A stretch of 64,000 nt of DNA from the NCBI GenBank assembly GCA_030142905.1, contig JASJOG010000208.1, forward strand, positions 186,001 to 250,000. Direction: 5' to 3'. The position numbers and the translations under genes were made by a program. This DNA comes from Heliopora coerulea. Its lineage: Eukaryota; Cnidaria; Anthozoa; Scleralcyonacea; Helioporidae. The notes under the pieces were generated by a model. The model was not told the DNA's origin and did no database searches. It saw only the letters and a program-made list of their open reading frames with translations. Shown here piece after piece: positions 1 to 11,612 of the stretch (positions within the stretch are counted from its first letter, which is position 1; every line of letters starts with the position of its first letter).

Positions 1-309
1 CAACTTAATGCTGACCCTGTATTGTCCAAACTTGAGTGGAAATCCGTCGTTGATGCTAACTTAGTGGTGCACATTAGCCGGCTTCAGAGTCTTGCTTATA
101 CCGATGACGTGGTTGATTTATTCCGATTTATACATAATATCTCTGAGTATTGGCATGACGAGACGCCCCCTACTGCGCTTCTTGAAACAGTTGGTAAGCC
201 GAAAGAATACTTTTTAAAATTGTTCCCAACGCTTCCTGTTGTCCTGCACAGGATTATCAGAAATGAGTCCAACTGGAAGGAAAGGGAACTACTGAAGCAA
301 TTCTTTTAA
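1..309 (+). CDS. KEN domain (RNase L/IRE1-like), terminal exon, 5' partial
   Basis: An open frame runs from base 1 to a TAA at 307-309 (102 residues). It matches the C-terminal half of the KEN ribonuclease domain of IRE1 and RNase L: a DLFRFIHN helix where those proteins have DLLR-x-RN, then an ETVGKPKEYFLKLFPTL block matching the G-P-x-x-F/Y-F-x-x-x-FP-L signature. In RNase L and IRE1 this domain cleaves RNA after kinase-domain dimerisation. The kinase or other N-terminal part lies outside the window. The Arg before the conserved Asn reads His here (RFIHN), and the catalytic His four residues after that Asn reads Tyr (NISEY), so activity is doubtful. The apparent Met at 22 is a TTG Leu inside the frame, not a start. 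Family call is from pattern recognition, not a search. Confidence 0.62.
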   Translation, partial: QLNADPVLSKLEWKSVVDANLVVHISRLQSLAYTDDVVDLFRFIHNISEYWHDETPPTALLETVGKPKEYFLKLFPTLPVVLHRIIRNESNWKERELLKQFF

Positions 310-800
310 ACTTTAGTGGTGCGTATAATTTAAAGTATATCACAGAAATTAAATACTAAAAAACAACCATTTGGAATTTTAAGTTTGGCCAAGGATAGTT
401 TCCAGTTTCTTTAAAGAGAAAATCAATACAGGAACTGTTATATCATTAAGTTTGTTGTTTGTACATCCTCATTAACTCGACCTAGTTATTTTAGATTGGA
501 ACATGTATATAACCAGATCCTGAACGTTAATACTGTCATGTCTGAAAAATGTTAAGCACGAAAGAAGCGAACTTGAACCGTCTTTAACCGCCGACCTTGG
601 TTTCTTTGCACCTTCCTTGTTATTGTTATTTCACCAATTACGTATCACTTAGGTTTTTTATGTATTTCGACAGTTTGTAATCTCTAGTTTTATACATTCT
701 CTTGTAAGTTTATAATTGTCCTTGTATTCATCTTCATTTGATAAGTTGTCTCAGAGTGAGATGATGCGAAGAAGTGTTATTAAATAAATAATTTGAATCT
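310..800 (+). other. probable 3' UTR of the KEN-domain gene
   Basis: Noncoding, AT-rich sequence follows the stop codon. An AATAAA hexamer at 783-788 is a plausible polyadenylation signal on the same strand. No splice donor is seen just after the stop. Confidence 0.4.
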
Positions 801-2520
801 GACATTGTCTCTATAGCTGTAGTAATCTCGAGTATAGATTGAGAAAATCCAGCAATATGTCATGATGGTAGCCACTGCGTAGCGGCTTTGAATTGCATAC
901 TTTTCAAACCAGTATAAATCAAATACACCAAATTACAAAACACCCCTTGTTTCCTCAATATACCGTCACGTCGGTTAAGCTTAAAAGTGACAATAATCGA
1001 GTTGCAGTGGTACTTTTTGGTCCGCGTGTACGAAACACGGCGTTCAAAAAATATGCCCACCATGGAAATTAGATAAAACTACAGTTTTTGAAATTAAATC
1101 ACATATATTCTTGAACGGTACATAGGCAGAACAGAAAAGCAGCAGCAGCTTGATACACGTAGAATTAAAAAATTAGCCACAGAAAGTGTGTAAGCGTGAG
1201 GTAGACTGGCGGACAGGAAACGTCCTTTTGGCTATTAACTAGTAAAATCGTCGACGTTTTCAAAAGTAAGTCACTCTGACTGACGCAAGAGTAAAATACC
1301 CAGAAGCTGCCGTCATTGGGAAATGGTTAAGCTGCTTGGCGCTGGGGTTTTCAACCATAATCTTTGTCAACTCAAATGTCCTGACAGCAAAGGTAAATCC
1401 AAGAAGCAAGAACGTTGCGAATGTCTGGCCTATTTGACAACCTTAACTTCCCTCGCGCAGAGATTTTCATGCATAATTATTGTCTTTTACCATTCAGTGA
1501 ACATGTGGATGTAAATGATAGGACGACATAATTCGGTATGGCTATTTTAACTGTCTATGTTCCTCTTATCACATTGGCACTTTTCCAACAGATTGAAGAA
1601 ATTGCTAGGGTTTCAGAATTACATAGAAAAGTAATATATAGTACCAAGGACCTGTTTATATAAACCTGATTGGCCGGGAGGTCCTGGGTAGCCGGAAATA
1701 ATCCTGGGTTCCGCCTGCGTTGAACTTAAGGCTGGTTTGAACTAAGGAAAAGTTACCTTAGGATAGGAAAATTTCCATTGTCTTGTGAACTCTCGGATGG
1801 AGCAAGTGACTTTTAGACGAAGAAAATTTTCCTATTCCTTCCTTTTCTGAGGCAAATTTTCCTTTGTGGAAACCAGCCTTTAAAATAAGTGGGACGAAGT
1901 GTCAAGTCAATGATTGGACGTAAGCTGAAAATGGTTGACGAGAAGAGCTTTGAGGCGTACAGAAATGAACAACACACATGGGGACGGGGGTACCAAAATT
2001 TGATAACCAGTCCACTGCTTTTCTAATGACACGTTCCTACTGAATTACAGTATAGATTCAATCCACTCAGGTTCAAAATGGACAAAATTGCAATTTTTAA
2101 GTTACGCACCGAGGCCTCCTGCATGTACCGCTCCCCAAGTGATTAGGAGAGGAATTAGCAAAGTAACCGATCAATCGCATGACGCCTACACCACTACGGT
2201 GGGCACCTTCGTCATAGCATAAAAAAGGGTGGTGAACTCTGCTTTGTTTTATCCGGACATGATCAGAATATCCAGCACACTGAGGACTGTATCTATCGAC
2301 TCTCCATCTTTATTCTCCACTTGCGACTATTAGAATCATAAACATACGTTCAGACATTCGTACATTTGTACATCTATGCAACTGTTTGAGTATCGCGTGT
2401 TCTTTTGTTGTTGATTGACTGTGGGTTTTCAAAAGTTGCGGAAGCCCGACACAAGTTGCGGGCAACTTTTCGTGTTTACGCCGAGCACATTTTGTATTCC
2501 AAATTATGAATTTGTCAGTT
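801..2520. other. intergenic, no supported gene
   Basis: Only short ORFs without recognisable domains or coding character are present. I see no RNA gene or clear repeat structure here. Confidence 0.4.
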
Positions 2521-2719
2521 CTAATGGTTTATTGAGGTACGTACATATAACAACGGAATGAAAAGCGTTGCAGCATTTTTGAGTGAAGTTTTTAAAAAAA
2601 TCTTCGTTGAGGTAATGACTAAAACTTTAACTGATCTCATTTTCTTGACCATACTAATGTGTACAGTGGCCTCCAAAAGTTGGCAGAAATTGGGTGCAGG
2701 AAGTACGCCAGGGTCCATC

Positions 2720-3435
2720 ATTCGAAGGATGGAAATCAAGGTCCAGCAAAAAATTCAAATTTGTAAGCTCTGCTCAAATGCCTCCCCTCATATTTCCATT
2801 CGTTTTGTTTTCCATCCGTCGTTCCGCCTAGCACACTTCTTTTCTTTTAAAGAGAGGATTCTCAATGGTCTAAAATCTCGTGTTGTGTATCTTTTTAAGT
2901 GTCGATGCTGTAATGCGTCCTATGTAGGCCAAACTAGCCGACTTCTCCACACACGGATTGCTGATCGCTTGGGTATCTCAGCTCTTACTGGCAAAGAGCG
3001 TGTTAACCCTTCCAGAAGAAACATTCTATCACATCACCACGACACTGGCCATCCCACTACATCAGGTGATTTCACCATCCTCTCTCACTCCTCATCTATC
3101 ACTCATGAACTCGTCATTAGAGAAAGCTTACTCATTCACAAACTCAATCCTACCCTCAACTCTCAATCAAGCTCAATTCCTCTTTCCTTATTCTGATTCC
3201 ATTTACCCTCTTCGCCACCTCTGACATCTCATCACTTCCTATTTCCTCTCAAACGCCACATTTATGCTAATTAACTATGTAATAATATTTTAGTGATTGT
3301 TTTATCGTATTATGTTTCATTCTCTGATGATGTTGCGTCTTAAGCAACGAAACGTTAGATCTAAATAAACCTTTTGACACAGGTATGCCTGTCTTTCGAA
3401 TTTTTTGCTGGGCCTTGATTTTCATCCTTAGAACA
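2720..3435 (+). mobile_element. Penelope-like element fragment with GIY-YIG domain
   Basis: The frame 2,558-3,196 contains the C-terminal endonuclease region of a Penelope-like retroelement: VVYLFKCRCCNASYVGQTSR, then an Arg-rich stretch, the HHHDTGHP segment and ELVIRESLLIHKLNPTLN near the end. This is the Cys-x2-Cys plus YVGQTSR form of the GIY-YIG nuclease that follows the reverse transcriptase in these elements. No RT part remains, so the copy is 5'-truncated. The real element begins near 2,757; the first 60 or so codons of the ORF are unrelated. The copy is bounded by an inverted pair of about 33 bp (2,723-2,755 and 3,397-3,431), and a hammerhead-like motif sits 3' of the ORF. Confidence 0.72.
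3324..3360 (+). ncRNA. hammerhead ribozyme-like motif, 3' end of PLE
   Basis: CTGATGA (3,324-3,330) is followed by a GTTGC/GCAAC stem with a 7-nt loop (3,332-3,348), then GAAACGTT (3,349-3,356). This is the order of a minimal type I hammerhead core with a two-base-pair helix III. A TCT upstream could pair with AGA after the cleavage site. One unpaired T at 3,331 between the core and stem II departs from consensus. Penelope-like elements are known to carry such motifs in their terminal repeats. Activity is inference. Confidence 0.45.
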
Positions 3436-3439
3436 CGTT

Positions 3440-6400
3440 TTCCGCCCGGTTCTTCAGTTACATCGATTCTAAACAGTGCATCGTTGAGCTTTCAAATTTT
3501 TAATGCTCCGGCAAAATGAAAGCCCAGTTGACTACACCCTAATTAACTACGTTACAAATTTAATTACCTTTACCTGCCTACAATGCTGCGTACATTCTAG
3601 CGTTTCTTATAGCTGCGACAAATCAACCACACCTAAACATTAACTAATAACACAAATAACTATAATCGAGAAAATGTCCGTTTATGGTAGATGACACGTA
3701 ACTGCTAAATTGCCAAAACTCTACCCGTGCGTGTGTCCTTGGTATAGAGCATAAACTTTCAATAAAGATCGTCTGTACGGAACTGTTTTCCTAAATATTG
3801 CCTAAACGCTACATTATAATAGCAAATAAAAATTTAATCATCAACAAAAACATTTTTCTCCAAGGCAAGAAAACCATTGAAAAGGTACGTCGCTAACACG
3901 GACATAACTTCATTGGAAACGTCCTAAAATACTTGAAGTTTATCTACTTGTAATTTTAATGGCCCGGGAATAAAACGGTGATGAATATTTGGGTCTTGGC
4001 CAGTCTTCTCAAGCAAAAGCAGTGAAGTTCTACCGCTTTTCAGTTTGTTTACTCATTTTAGGACGTGTGTCATTACTCTGGCGAATCGTTGTTTTAACAT
4101 TTAATATTCAGATACGCATTAAAGTGTTTCAAATACAATGTTAAAGATCCAAAAATCATGTGCCTTAAAATCAGCAATTTTAGTACTTAATGCAAAAGAT
4201 CAGTTATAAAACAAATAAATGGTTCAGGGACTTGAACATGCGCATGGGGTTTGGCAGCTGTGTTGTAGCTGTCAGTGGACTGATACCACTTGAGTCAGTC
4301 AGAGGGTAAAGATTCTGGTAACAGTTCTTTGTTGCCACAGCGCCTGTTTTACCACCAGTAACGCACCATGGCGTACCCAATTGGTTACCAACTGTAGACT
4401 AAAGAGCCAATGTCCACTCTAGATTTAATAAAGATTTCTGTTTTTGACTGTCACGTTTCGACTTACCGTTTAGCAAACTGGCTGTTACAGGAGTAATGTA
4501 ACTGACAGCCAGCCGACCGACCATCGTCGCCGGAAAACCAAGAAGCCTTTAGAGACGAGAGTGTTATGGTGCCATACAGGTTAGTCAAGTTCGACTTTTC
4601 TGGTAGTTATTGCACCGGCAAAATAAGAATTTAATAGAGAGGTTGGTAGACTTTAGCTATTTTCACTTTGATTGCTTCTTGTGAACCCCATGTCAACAGT
4701 AGAATTGAAACATTATTAGAATTTTTTTCGATTGATTGTGCTGAATGCAGTTAGTCGCTACGCTACATGGAAAGCGGGATGCTCGGATGTATTTTTTGGT
4801 CTATGGAGGTTAGAATAAAGCATATATTTTAAGAATTCTAATTCTGATTACAGTTTGGAATATTCTGTGTATTCGTGCTATATTACTACACCTCATATCC
4901 TTGCAAATATTACGTGTCTTTCGTGGCCATATTCTAAGTAAAAATACTGCTCTAAGATAAATGTGAGCTTATTTCCCACAAATAATGAGTAAAAATACAA
5001 CTTTATCTCTATTGAGTTTGACAATCTGAGGGCAAAGTTTCTACTGTGTTTTTGGTTGAATAAATTAAGGGTGTAAGGTGTGTGGTGTTTCGTTCTTTTA
5101 ATTACACTTCGATCTAACAGCTAATTTGTAGGACTAACTTGGTGAAAAAGTGCAATTTGTAAAGTATTAATGTTTTTCAAACTGCTAAATTTCGGATATA
5201 AATGACAATTTCAAAAATATGGACAAGAAATAGAGGTGTGTTTTATTCGTCGGCATTGAAGGCCAAAATATTGCCTATATTGAGAGATACTTTGGTAAGA
5301 ATACCTAACAATTCATCTGAATATCAAAGATATTTTTAACCATATCCCCAAGTGTAGAAGTGGGAGTATCTGCAGCGTACAGCAGTACTCATAATATAAG
5401 AATGATTTGCAACTGGCATTTTTCCATTTGAAGTGATGAAATAACTGTCACTGGGACGAAATTAACAAATAAGCATGGTACTGTTTGTGATTATACGTGG
5501 TATTACGACTGTTACCATCCGTCTAAGCTGATTAATATTGAACTTACTTCTACTGTCTAGCAAAATACGATATCTGACACTAATAAAGATTTAAATCAGC
5601 AAAATATTTCCATCTCGGTCACGCGGAATGACGCATTCACAATGGCAAATTTTCATCCCACCTCACCGAGATTGCACCTGCCCACGGTGGAATCTCACCT
5701 TACCGGGCTGGGCCGTGTTCCATATGAACACAATGAATATAAAATAGTAAGGACAGACGGATCTCACGCAAGTGAGCTATCCCACCGAATCGGGTTGTCT
5801 CGGTTCATATGGATAAGCCCTAAGGTACACACATTTAATTACAGGTACATTTACATGAAAAAACTCTTTACTTCACTCTTGGATAGGTTTATTTTGAAAA
5901 AAGGTACCTTGCAGACACGCATAAAAATGCCTTATTGAGGTTCCAAAAATGAAACATTTTTCAGCACTGCAAAAACCTGAAAAGTCACTCCCCAGGACAG
6001 AACCTGTTTAATACTAAATTTTAAGTAAATGCCTCTGCGACTCGGAGAACTGCGTAGGAAGGTCTCTGAGCTTCAATCGGCAGTTTGAATGACTTCTAGG
6101 AAAGTTTGTTTATTTACGTGTCCAATGATGGGCAACTGCCTGTTTTGCATTGATAACTTATGAAGAGGACACCGTATTTCCTAAATCTATGGTACAAATA
6201 GGTTTAATCAATGGTCACGGGTGTGGTAAAAGATTAAACATCGCCAGTGAACCTCACGGGAAAAACCACCTTGTCTCCTTATTCACCCACAATGATTGTT
6301 TTTCATTTTTTTTCAGGTTTATGTCAAAGAAACGGTCGTTAGAAATTAAGATCTTCATGCACTCATTGCCAAAGGATGAACGGTTTATCGAGCTGTCTTT

Positions 6401-8940
6401 AAAGGATAGCAGTTTGATAAATGGTTATCACGCTGTTTGGAAAGATTATCACAATCTTGAATTTTAATAAGTGGAATAAAGGATTAACCGCTTCTGTTGA
6501 AACGGTGAATTGTGGGTGTGTCAAGAGATAATGACAATTATTTTGAGCAATGATCGAGCTCAAGTAAATGCGTGAATAGTCAACTTTACAGTCTCTTGGG
6601 CATACGTTCATCAAAATAAGCTGGTTATTACAAATTAGTTTTGGCAAAAATGTAAATATTGGAAATAACTTCAAGCAATTTGTTTGTCGGTTCATGCAGA
6701 CAATTGGATGGTCAAGAAACTCTCAAAACCATCATAAGTTTGACTCACCTCAGAAATGAGCACCCAGTTTTCTAAATCAGTACAAAAACTTCCTTTGGTT
6801 CAAAGAGTGTTCTTATGAATCGAAGCTAATGACGACACTATGCTGAATTAGGATAACAACATTTAACTGGCCCTGCATGGCTGCATGTGTAACCACTACA
6901 CGGTTAGTGAAAGAAGTTATAAATTACCAAGAGTAATCTATCGCTTTTATTGCTTTCGTATGTTTATCTATTCATCTTGGCATTAATAATTTTAAGACAA
7001 TATGTACCTCGATGTAGCGGTCTGGTTAAACAAGAATACTTCTTGATGCCTTATGGAATGGTTGAACATCTCATGCCTTAGTCAATGGTGCCCGCCTTTG
7101 AAGTGGAACATTTGCTTCTTGCTATGTATGTGGAAGAAATTTTGTTTATTATTGCTTGTAGTTTACGTGTTAATTTTATTATGGGTTGTGGTATAAACTC
7201 GCCTTGGAATTTGCTTTATCGTTATTCCCGCAAACATTTCGGTTAACAGGTTCATGTTTAAATCGGTGCTGTTGAGAAGGTGAACGAACGTTGAGCAATT
7301 TCAGAAAAATTGATTTAAAAATGACAGAGATATGCTGTCTGAAATACATGCTTTTTATTGAGTTTGTAATGTGGGATAAAATGACTTTATAGTTCGAGCA
7401 AAAGTCAATTTTGCGAGAGGACTTTAGAATGGGGACAAGATATAACTCTATGCCGACGCTCACTCAGTCGGAATAAGGTTTCGGTTCAGTGTTGTGGCTG
7501 ATTTTAGGGACATCATGAAAAATCCGAGAGATAGTCCAGAGGTGGCAGAGCACGATGGGCTTCCTGCTATAACCCCTACAATTTTTCCAGAAATAACGTT
7601 TCAACAACTACGTTTTGGAACACCTGATATGAAATTTTCCGGGAAGAATACAAATGCTGTAATTTTTTTTCCGCTCTGCTGTCCAGGTAGTCGGTAACCA
7701 TGAGGTCTAAATGACGCAATGTTGACAAAGTTGAAAACGTTACTTACGTAGGACTTACTTGATAGCCGTGCTTGAAATACGATAGACGGAATTGGAGAAA
7801 ACATGAAATGCGCGGAAATGCACACGAGCTCGTCGGGAGGTATAACCCAGCATTATGCAGAGTCACATTTTCGAGAGACGCTAGACTGACGCCAAGATGT
7901 ACTTGTCCGATGAGGTGCCACTCCGTCTAAATAAGGTTCCAATATATTGACGTGGCTGACTTCAGGGACGTCATGTAAAATCCGAATGATAGTCGTCGAT
8001 CTACCCGTAGCTTTCCAAATAACCCTAGAAATCGTTGCACTGCCATATTTTGGCTTGTTAAATCGGGTGGAAGCCACATCAGGGAACCGACGGAGACCTG
8101 ACGTTTAGCGTAGCAAGGCCAAAACATTTTTTTTTTAAATTTAGACTAGCATATCATTGAGATGTGTTGGAATGTCTCTCGCCTAGGCTATGTTTGGCAT
8201 TATGGTTTGGACGCCGAATTAGTGTTACGGTAAGTTGGCATTATTTTTGAAATGGGAAGAGGTCTATGTCGAATTTTCCAAAGGTCTACACATAATCCAA
8301 TTCGAGAGTAGCTTTCCGAGTGATGGAAAGATCGGTATACGTACATTAAGGTTTATCAAGCTCAAAAAATGTGTTCAGTAACATGGTATCGTCCCAGACT
8401 TCAGCTCTTCAAAAATATCCCACTATTATCACAGCTAAGAAATATAAATGATTGAACAACAAAAATGCCGCTTTCGTCAACAGTTAAATACTGAAACAGC
8501 GTAACTCCCCCCTGCTAAATAGGCACCCCTTTCAGATTGTCGATTTTCAACTTGACCTGATGTAAATAAATCCCGTTTCTTAAAGAATCCTATCGTCTGT
8601 ACAAATTAGATCCAAGAATCGCGTATCAAGATAAACCGCATAATTGGGGAAAACAAATTTATTCGGATAGAAAACATGGTTAACCTCACGGAATCGTTAA
8701 GAATTTTCAATGACTCCAACGCCTCAAACTGTCGTAAGATTTGTGCTGAAACCAGAATGATATAAGAAAAAAATTCATACTACCACGACCGCATGACACT
8801 TACTGTACACTTTAAAAAATTCACAGATGAATAACTGTACCCTAAACTTGATAATCTCAAGATTCATTGTAAAACGTGAAAAAATGGTGTAACAAATATT
8901 TCAATATTACTTCAGCGAACCTCTTCGATTTTCACCTATT
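3440..8940. other. intergenic, repeats but no supported gene
   Basis: AT-rich DNA with short unsupported ORFs. A segment near 5,615-5,830 (CCGGGCTGGGCCGTGTTCC and nearby Gly/Pro-codon-like GC-rich blocks) resembles a short nonautonomous repeat, related in style to 58,090-58,510. Two related segments (about 7,488-7,545 and 7,950-8,005) share a GTGGCTGA...AGGGAC.TCATG core and look like diverged direct repeats. I find no exon with a known domain. Confidence 0.35.
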
Positions 8941-8950
8941 TGTTTAATAC

Positions 8951-9260
8951 ACCTTTTGCTGTTCATTACCAGAAAATATAATATCATTAACGCCAATCTC
9001 AAACTCGTTAACGCAAAACGACATTCATTTTGTTCAATTTACATTCATTAACGCTTCTGTCGTATTCCATTACCATTTTTGCATAGAAAGCGAAATTGAT
9101 CAGCGTAGATACGCAGCCATTTGTATCAAGGGGCATTCTATAGCGGCAACGGACGACCATTACCACCATTCTACTACACTTTAGGGATAATAGAATTTCA
9201 ATTAGGCAAGACATTTCTCCGGTCTGTTGGAGGGTCGAATTAAAGTTATGGAATCCCGAA
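8951..9260. repeat. single-arm copy of the 60.5-kb palindromic element
   Basis: Starts with ACCTTTTGCTGTTCATTACC and follows the left arm of the palindrome at 60,488-60,904 through CATTCTATAGCGGCAAC and TAGGGATAATAGAATTTCAATTA. A degraded start of the second arm may follow at 9,235-9,260. It is an older or partly deleted copy of that foldback family. The ORFs read through it are accidental. Confidence 0.65.
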
Positions 9261-9540
9261 ATGTATAAAAGATAATGGAATAAAACTATCATACATAAAC
9301 GTACATAAACATACATAAACTGATTTCGGTTTGATCGTTCGAACCTCTTATTTCGCCAGCATGCCCATGACTGTTTTGCCATTTTTCGCTCAGCCGACCA
9401 CCTTCTATTTCGAAAAGTGACTTGATCATATTAGAATGCGGCAATGACCCTAAAATGATGGTGTTTGGCCACGATTCGGATACTTTGGCAGGCGATTTGG
9501 AGATTTCGACATCTGGAAGTTTCACCAAATAAAAAACTCA

Positions 9541-11549
9541 TATCAGACGAGTCAAGAGGTCTCGACGGGAAGGCAATTTTGAAACCACCTTAGATCTCGG
9601 ATTTTTTTTATGAAATATGAAAGCTGGGGTCGAGTTATGCCTTTCTCTACCTGTGAGGGAATCTGGCACGCAAGATTACGCCAGAAAATCAACCATCCTC
9701 ACGTGAGCCAAATCGGGTAAAATTTCGGGAATTTTCATAGATCGAGAGACGACCGGAGGGCAAATTTTGAACATTTTTAAATGACGGATTTTGTCATGAA
9801 ATATGAAAGCCGCGGACCAGTTATGCCTTTTATCTACCTACGAGGGACTCTGGCAAACAAGAATTCGCCAGAAAACCGACTACCCTCTCCTGGGCCAAAT
9901 CGCCTCATTTTTATGATGTTCACTGCTCGGGACTCGACGACAGCGCAATTTTAAACTACCTTAGAGCTCAGATTTTTTGATGAACTATGCTAGCTCAGGT
10001 CCAGTTATGGCTTTATATAACGACGAGGGAGTCTGGCACGCAAAATTTTGCCAGTAAATTGACCACTATCACCTGGGACAAATCTGCTCAAATTTCGATA
10101 ATTTTCACAGGTCAGCAAACCGATTGGAAGGCAATTTTGAAACCACCATAGATCTCACATTTTATAATTGAATATGAAAGCTGGGGCCCAGTTATTCTTT
10201 TCTCTACCTACAAGAAACTCTGGCACGCAAGATTTCGCCAGAAAACCGACCATCCACACCTGGGCCCACATCGAGTCAAATTTTCATTATTTTCGCAGGT
10301 CGGGAATCAACCAGAGGGAAATTTTGAAACCACTTTATATCTTAGATGTTTTTACAGAATGAGAAAGCTGGGGCCCAGTTATGTCTATGTCGACCGACGA
10401 TGGAGTCTGGCACACCAAATTTTGCAAGAAAACCTACCACCCTTACCTGGGCTAAATTGTGTCAAATTTCGTTACTTTTCACAGGTCGAGGCTCGGGCGT
10501 AGGGTAATTTTGAAACCACTTAAGATCTCAGGACTTTTTATGGAATATTACAGCTGGGGCGCAGTTATGCCTTTTCTCTGCCTACGAGGTACTCTGGCTC
10601 GCAAGATTTGGCGAGAAGACCGATCACCCGAAGGACAATTTTGAAACCTTAGATCTCGGATTTTTTTTTATGAAATATTAAAGGTGGGACGCAGTTATGC
10701 GTTTCACTGCCTACAAGAGAATCTGGCCCGTAAGATTTCGCCAGAAAATCTACCACACTCAGCTGGGCCAAATCGGGTCAAATTTCAATAATTTTCAAAG
10801 GTCGGCACTTGACTCGAGGGCAATTTTGAAACTACCTTAGATCTAGGATTTCTTTTTTAATGGAATATGAAGGCTAGGGCCCCGTTATGCCTTTCTCTAA
10901 GTAGAAGAGACTCTGGCACGTAAGATTTCGTAAGAAAAATAAAGGCCACCCTCACCTGGGGCAAATTGGGTCAAATAAGTATAATCTTAACAGGGCGCGA
11001 CCCGACCGTAAGGTAATTTTTAAACCTCTTTAGATGTCGGATTATTTTGTGGAATATGAAAGCTGGCGCCCAGTTATGACTTTCTCTACCTAAGAGGGAC
11101 TCTGGTACGAGAGATTTCGCCAGAAAATCGACCACCCTCACCTGCGCCAAATCTGGTCAAATTTCGATAATTTTCGCTGGTCGTGACTCGACCAGAGAGC
11201 AATTTTGAAACCAGTTCGATCTCGGATTTTTTGCTGAAATAATGAAGCTGGCACGTAGTTCTGCCTTCCCCTACCTGCGAGTAACTGGCATGCAAGATTT
11301 AGCCAGATAACCTACCACACTCACGTGAGCAAAATCGGGTCAAATCTCGATATATTTCACAGGTCGGGGCACTCGGCCGGAGACCAATTTTGAAACAACT
11401 TTAGATCTCGGACATTTTTGTGGAATATCAAAACTGGGGCCCTGTTGTGTCTTTCTCTACCTACAAGAGACTCTGACACGTAAGATTTTGCTAGAAAGAC
11501 CACCCTCATCTCGGGTAAATTAGTCAAATCATTATAATTTTTACAGGTC
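9541..11549. repeat. tandem array, unit about 186 bp, about 11 copies
   Basis: The core GGCAATTTTGAAACCACC recurs near 9,572, 9,758, 9,943, 10,130, 10,318, 10,504, 10,636, 10,820, 11,015, 11,200 and 11,385. Spacing is 184-195 bp except one 132-bp unit that has lost about 54 bp. Each unit also carries GAAAGCTGGGGCCCAGTTAT and GACTCTGGCACGCAAGATTT. Copies differ by many substitutions, so the array is not recent. There are no unique spacers, so it is not a CRISPR-type array. No unit encodes a conserved frame. Function unknown; it may lie in intron 2 of the VMA21-like gene. Confidence 0.9.
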
Positions 11550-11555
11550 GCGATT

Positions 11556-11603
<48 letters not shown>

Positions 11604-11612
11604 TATTTATTT
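11548..11612. repeat. (TTTC)n microsatellite, LINE 3' tail
   Basis: About 13 TTTC units followed by TTTA units. Its position at the 3' end of the LINE, read on the minus strand, fits a microsatellite tail typical of several LINE clades. Confidence 0.9.

Noticed and set aside
7494..8127. Overlapping small ORFs on both strands
   Set aside because: They fall in diverged direct repeats and show no conserved protein pattern.
9541..11549. CRISPR-like array
   Set aside because: Whole units repeat without unique spacers, the unit is about 186 bp and diverged, and the host is an animal.
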